Below are positions 33,764-36,267 of a stretch of DNA of 36,267 nt, one piece after another. The notes beneath the pieces were generated by a model, which was given only the letters and a program-made list of their open reading frames with translations, ran no database searches and was not told the DNA's origin. This stretch comes from Porogramme epimiltina (Eukaryota; Basidiomycota; Agaricomycetes; Polyporales; Polyporaceae). The stretch covers positions 1-36,267 of the forward strand of contig FTLJ01000146.1 of NCBI GenBank assembly GCA_900155495.1, written 5' to 3'. Made by a program: the position numbers and the translations under genes. Numbering within the stretch: position 1 is the stretch's first letter; each line of letters begins with the position of its first letter.

Positions 33764-35959
33764 CAGGGTTCGCGCGGTACGCTGGCGTGCATGAATCAGT
33801 CAACATCGATTCCACGATAAGACAAAGCAAGAAATGGAATGAAGCAAGTCTCCCCAGGCAGTGCCTTCTCAGTCGCTGCAGTAGAACCAAAGGTAGCACA
33901 CATAGATAATGTTCGATCACGTACCTAAGAGTGCTGCATGTACTCGCGACTGCGTTGATTCGAGGACATCCCGATGCGTAGTGCAGTACCGTGTATGCGT
34001 TGTCAAAGATTTTCCGCTGCATAGATGTAGAAACGATTCGTGTTGTCAATCAGTCCCATACTACTACATAGTAGGATTCGGATCCATTGGGGGAAAGCCC
34101 AACATGTCACTGGGGCTACCTAACTGCATATAGAACCTGGATAGTGTCGTTGAGTCATGAACTTAAAGAGAGAGGTGGACGCTGCAAACCGAAATACGCT
34201 CACTGGGGAACAAAGCACCCAGCAGAGGCCGTTCAAGTCTCAAATTGCAAGCGTTAACATCAGCGCGTCCACGGTCAACAACAAGCGCCCATTCACCTGT
34301 CGCCGTTAGATCAAGCTCCGCTTCACTTCCGCTCCAACTCCGCTCCTCGCCGATACCGCGGAGTAGGCGGAGTCTGGGCCAGCGACTGGTTCGATGTTAC
34401 AGCAACAGCGTTGTCGACTTCTCGTACCCACACACAAGCGTTCTTGCGCCCACGTTAACCCACGGCTCGAGAATACAGATGCCACAGGCAGTGCTTCGGC
34501 TGCAGGCTGCAGGATCCTGCATTATCACTGACACTGTGCATTAGTTTGGACCCCACTCCCACAGTATTTAAACCACCACTGCGCCGCCGGCTCTCAGCCT
34601 CACCACCCCTGGGCAGCCCGCGCCCTCCGTTACCCGAGGAACCTCCGACCCTCTCCGACCCCCCCCCCCTCACCACCACCAGGGATAGCTATTCCAGGGT
34701 GTTTATCGTACGAGGAACCCTGGCAGCATCACCTACCCACACAGATACCGAGTCCCATGTATCCTGTAAGCACATCCCTTTGCATTTATGCTCGCTTCTA
34801 CACATGTTTGCCTCTATATGTTGCTACTCGCCCTATCGGCTCAATCCTAGAGCTGCCCCTCTCGGGTTCCCGAACGGGGCAGGTCTAGGGCGGAGGGCTG
34901 GCCTCCTCCGCTCCTCAATATGAGACAGATGTCAAGCGCCAGCGCGCTATCGGCGTCGCAGCGCTATGCCACGCTCGTGGCGGGCAGCGTTGGCAGAGAA
35001 CTCTGCTGGCTGCCCAAGGGCCCCGCCGACGTCGGCGGGACCGCGGCCATATGACGTCCATGCGATACTCATATTCAGAGGGTCTTAACGAGCACGAGGG
35101 GCTCTTTCATTCGCAGTTCGTCCTAAATTTCTGCGCATGCAGTAGCTGCTTTCTGTCGGCTTGCTGAGGTATGCCATTTTTACTCACAATGCATGATCTG
35201 AACATAGGTAGTTGAGGATGAGTGTAGCGTGGCCAAACACACTGTTTACTTCCTCCCCTTCAGGATACTCGGGCCCCTGTTGGTGTGTTATATCTTCACC
35301 TTTCTTTTTAGTCTCTATCACAACCTCCAACCCTATCACTCAATTAACAGAAACTTTTTGTGGCCTCCGCGGCATGACGGGTACGATCTATGCCACCTCC
35401 CGGCACCTGGCCACTTACCCGACTCGGCGCGGCGGGCAGTTCCATCGGCATTCCGCGTGCCCATTATGCCGACTCACGCCAGCCGAAAATGTAACTTAGC
35501 CAACAAGCCTTGCCTCAACTAACCCATGTACACGCAGTCGTCCGTAACAGGAGCTTTCATTGTGCCCGAACGCGGTTGGTTCTACCATTGTCTTATACTA
35601 CATTTGATCGACCGACCACTAACGCACTCTACTCACTTCCCAACTCACTGCTATTCTGCGCTAGCTTGTGGCTGCGTGTCTGCTGGATAGTGATGAGATC
35701 ATTTGTAGGGAGCGAGGCTTCGAGCGCGTTGTGCTGGTAGTCTCGCTAGTGCTCATGAACACAATCGTTATTCATAATGTCCGCTGTGTATAAATGAAAG
35801 TCCGAGTATCCTATAAGGTTTAAATGTTCAGTACAGTACATCCGTAAGAAATAATACGTAGGATAGCCAACACACAACACACAAGTCCATCATCCTCACT
35901 CCACACACCCACCACCTCACACACCCCTCCCCAACCGCTCCCAAACCCCCAACGCACGC
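33764..35959. other. Spacer without a recognisable gene
   Basis: No gene called. A short C run is near 34660, and a GCAGGATCCTGC palindrome near 34508. Around 35089-35120 there is a GAGCACGAGGGGCT word followed by CAGTTCG, shared with 9063 and 18857 in the duplicated spacers, which may be a remnant of a third copy of that spacer. Confidence 0.4.
34565..34572 (+). promoter_or_regulatory. Possible TATA box
   Basis: TATTTAAA is followed by a C-rich stretch, as in fungal core promoters. I could not identify a gene downstream: frames at 34546-34923 are Pro/Arg-rich and without a known domain. It may belong to a lost or unrecognised gene. Confidence 0.25.
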
Positions 35960-36206
35960 TCAAAAGTCCTGCGGGAAGTTAAACACCCGCTCCGGGTCGT
36001 ACTTCTCCTTGATCTGCAGCAGCCGCGCCGTGTGCGTCGGGTAATACCGCTCGTGCGCCTCCGCCGCATCGTACGTGCTGTCAACATAGTTCACATACTC
36101 CCTAAACCGCGTCTCCGGCTGGTTCGTCTCCACCGCCGCCTTCATGCCCTGGATGAACGCGATCCCGTCCGCGTCCGCCACCGACGCCGGGATCGTCCCG
36201 TAGTAC
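35960..36206 (-). CDS. FAD-linked oxidase with berberine-bridge C-terminus, last exon only
   Basis: The exon opens after a GTGCGCAG acceptor (at 36207 and up on the + strand) and ends with a TGA at 35960; the rest of the gene lies beyond the window. It encodes about 82 residues. The pattern YVNYVDSTYDAAEAHERYYP, then RLLQIKEKYDPERVFNFPQ, is the typical end of berberine-bridge-enzyme-like proteins, where the Y-x-N-Y-x-D motif contacts the FAD-bound substrate. These oxidases are usually secreted flavoproteins acting on sugars, alkaloids or fungal secondary metabolites. With the P450s and the Old Yellow Enzyme it adds to the redox character of the region. Confidence 0.85.
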
Positions 36207-36267
36207 CTGCGCACGTGGCTCGCGCGTCAGTTCTCCCTCGTCCTTCGTCAGGGGGAGGGGGGAGGGG

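Overview
This is nuclear DNA from a filamentous fungus, most likely an agaricomycete basidiomycete. The genes carry many short introns (about 50-90 nt, GT...AG) and very small exons (11, 19 and 23 nt). The protein families also fit: multi-copy cytochrome P450s, a SUR7/PalI-like protein, a NADAR-domain protein, an Old Yellow Enzyme and a berberine-bridge-type oxidase. I saw no bacterial operon signals, rRNA, tRNA or CRISPR array.

The left 23 kb is built from repeated units. Positions 1-10050 and 11813-19860 are two diverged copies of one segment. Each holds the 3' end or whole of an unrecognised 271-residue gene, a long spacer, a small forward gene for a helical-bundle protein (fungal MLKL-like/HeLo-like N-terminal domain), and a cytochrome P450 on the reverse strand facing it. 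The first P450 copy (6186-7943) is broken by a ~730-bp deletion, a ~309-bp insertion and a 4-nt frameshift. The second (15429-17709) reads as an intact 12-exon, 513-residue enzyme. Unit 1 also contains a 2.6-kb stretch absent from unit 2, carrying a SUR7/PalI-like gene with no fourth membrane segment. A third helical-bundle gene (21797-22867) and a third intact P450 (30282-32598) have the same tail-to-tail orientation. Between them lie a degenerate La-protein fragment, a proline-rich NADAR-domain gene (24233-26500, reverse) and an Old Yellow Enzyme gene (28417-29895).

The right end (32.6-36.0 kb) is mostly without recognisable genes and closes with the last exon of a berberine-bridge-type FAD oxidase that runs off the window. 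The P450s, Old Yellow Enzyme and FAD oxidase form a loose set of redox genes of the sort found in fungal secondary or xenobiotic metabolism; no backbone synthase is visible. The most unusual item is the family of three stand-alone helical-bundle proteins, which have no NACHT, repeat or kinase domain and are repeatedly paired with a P450. All gene models come from reading splice sites and frame by eye. Exon sums keep frame in every intact model, but transcripts were not available.
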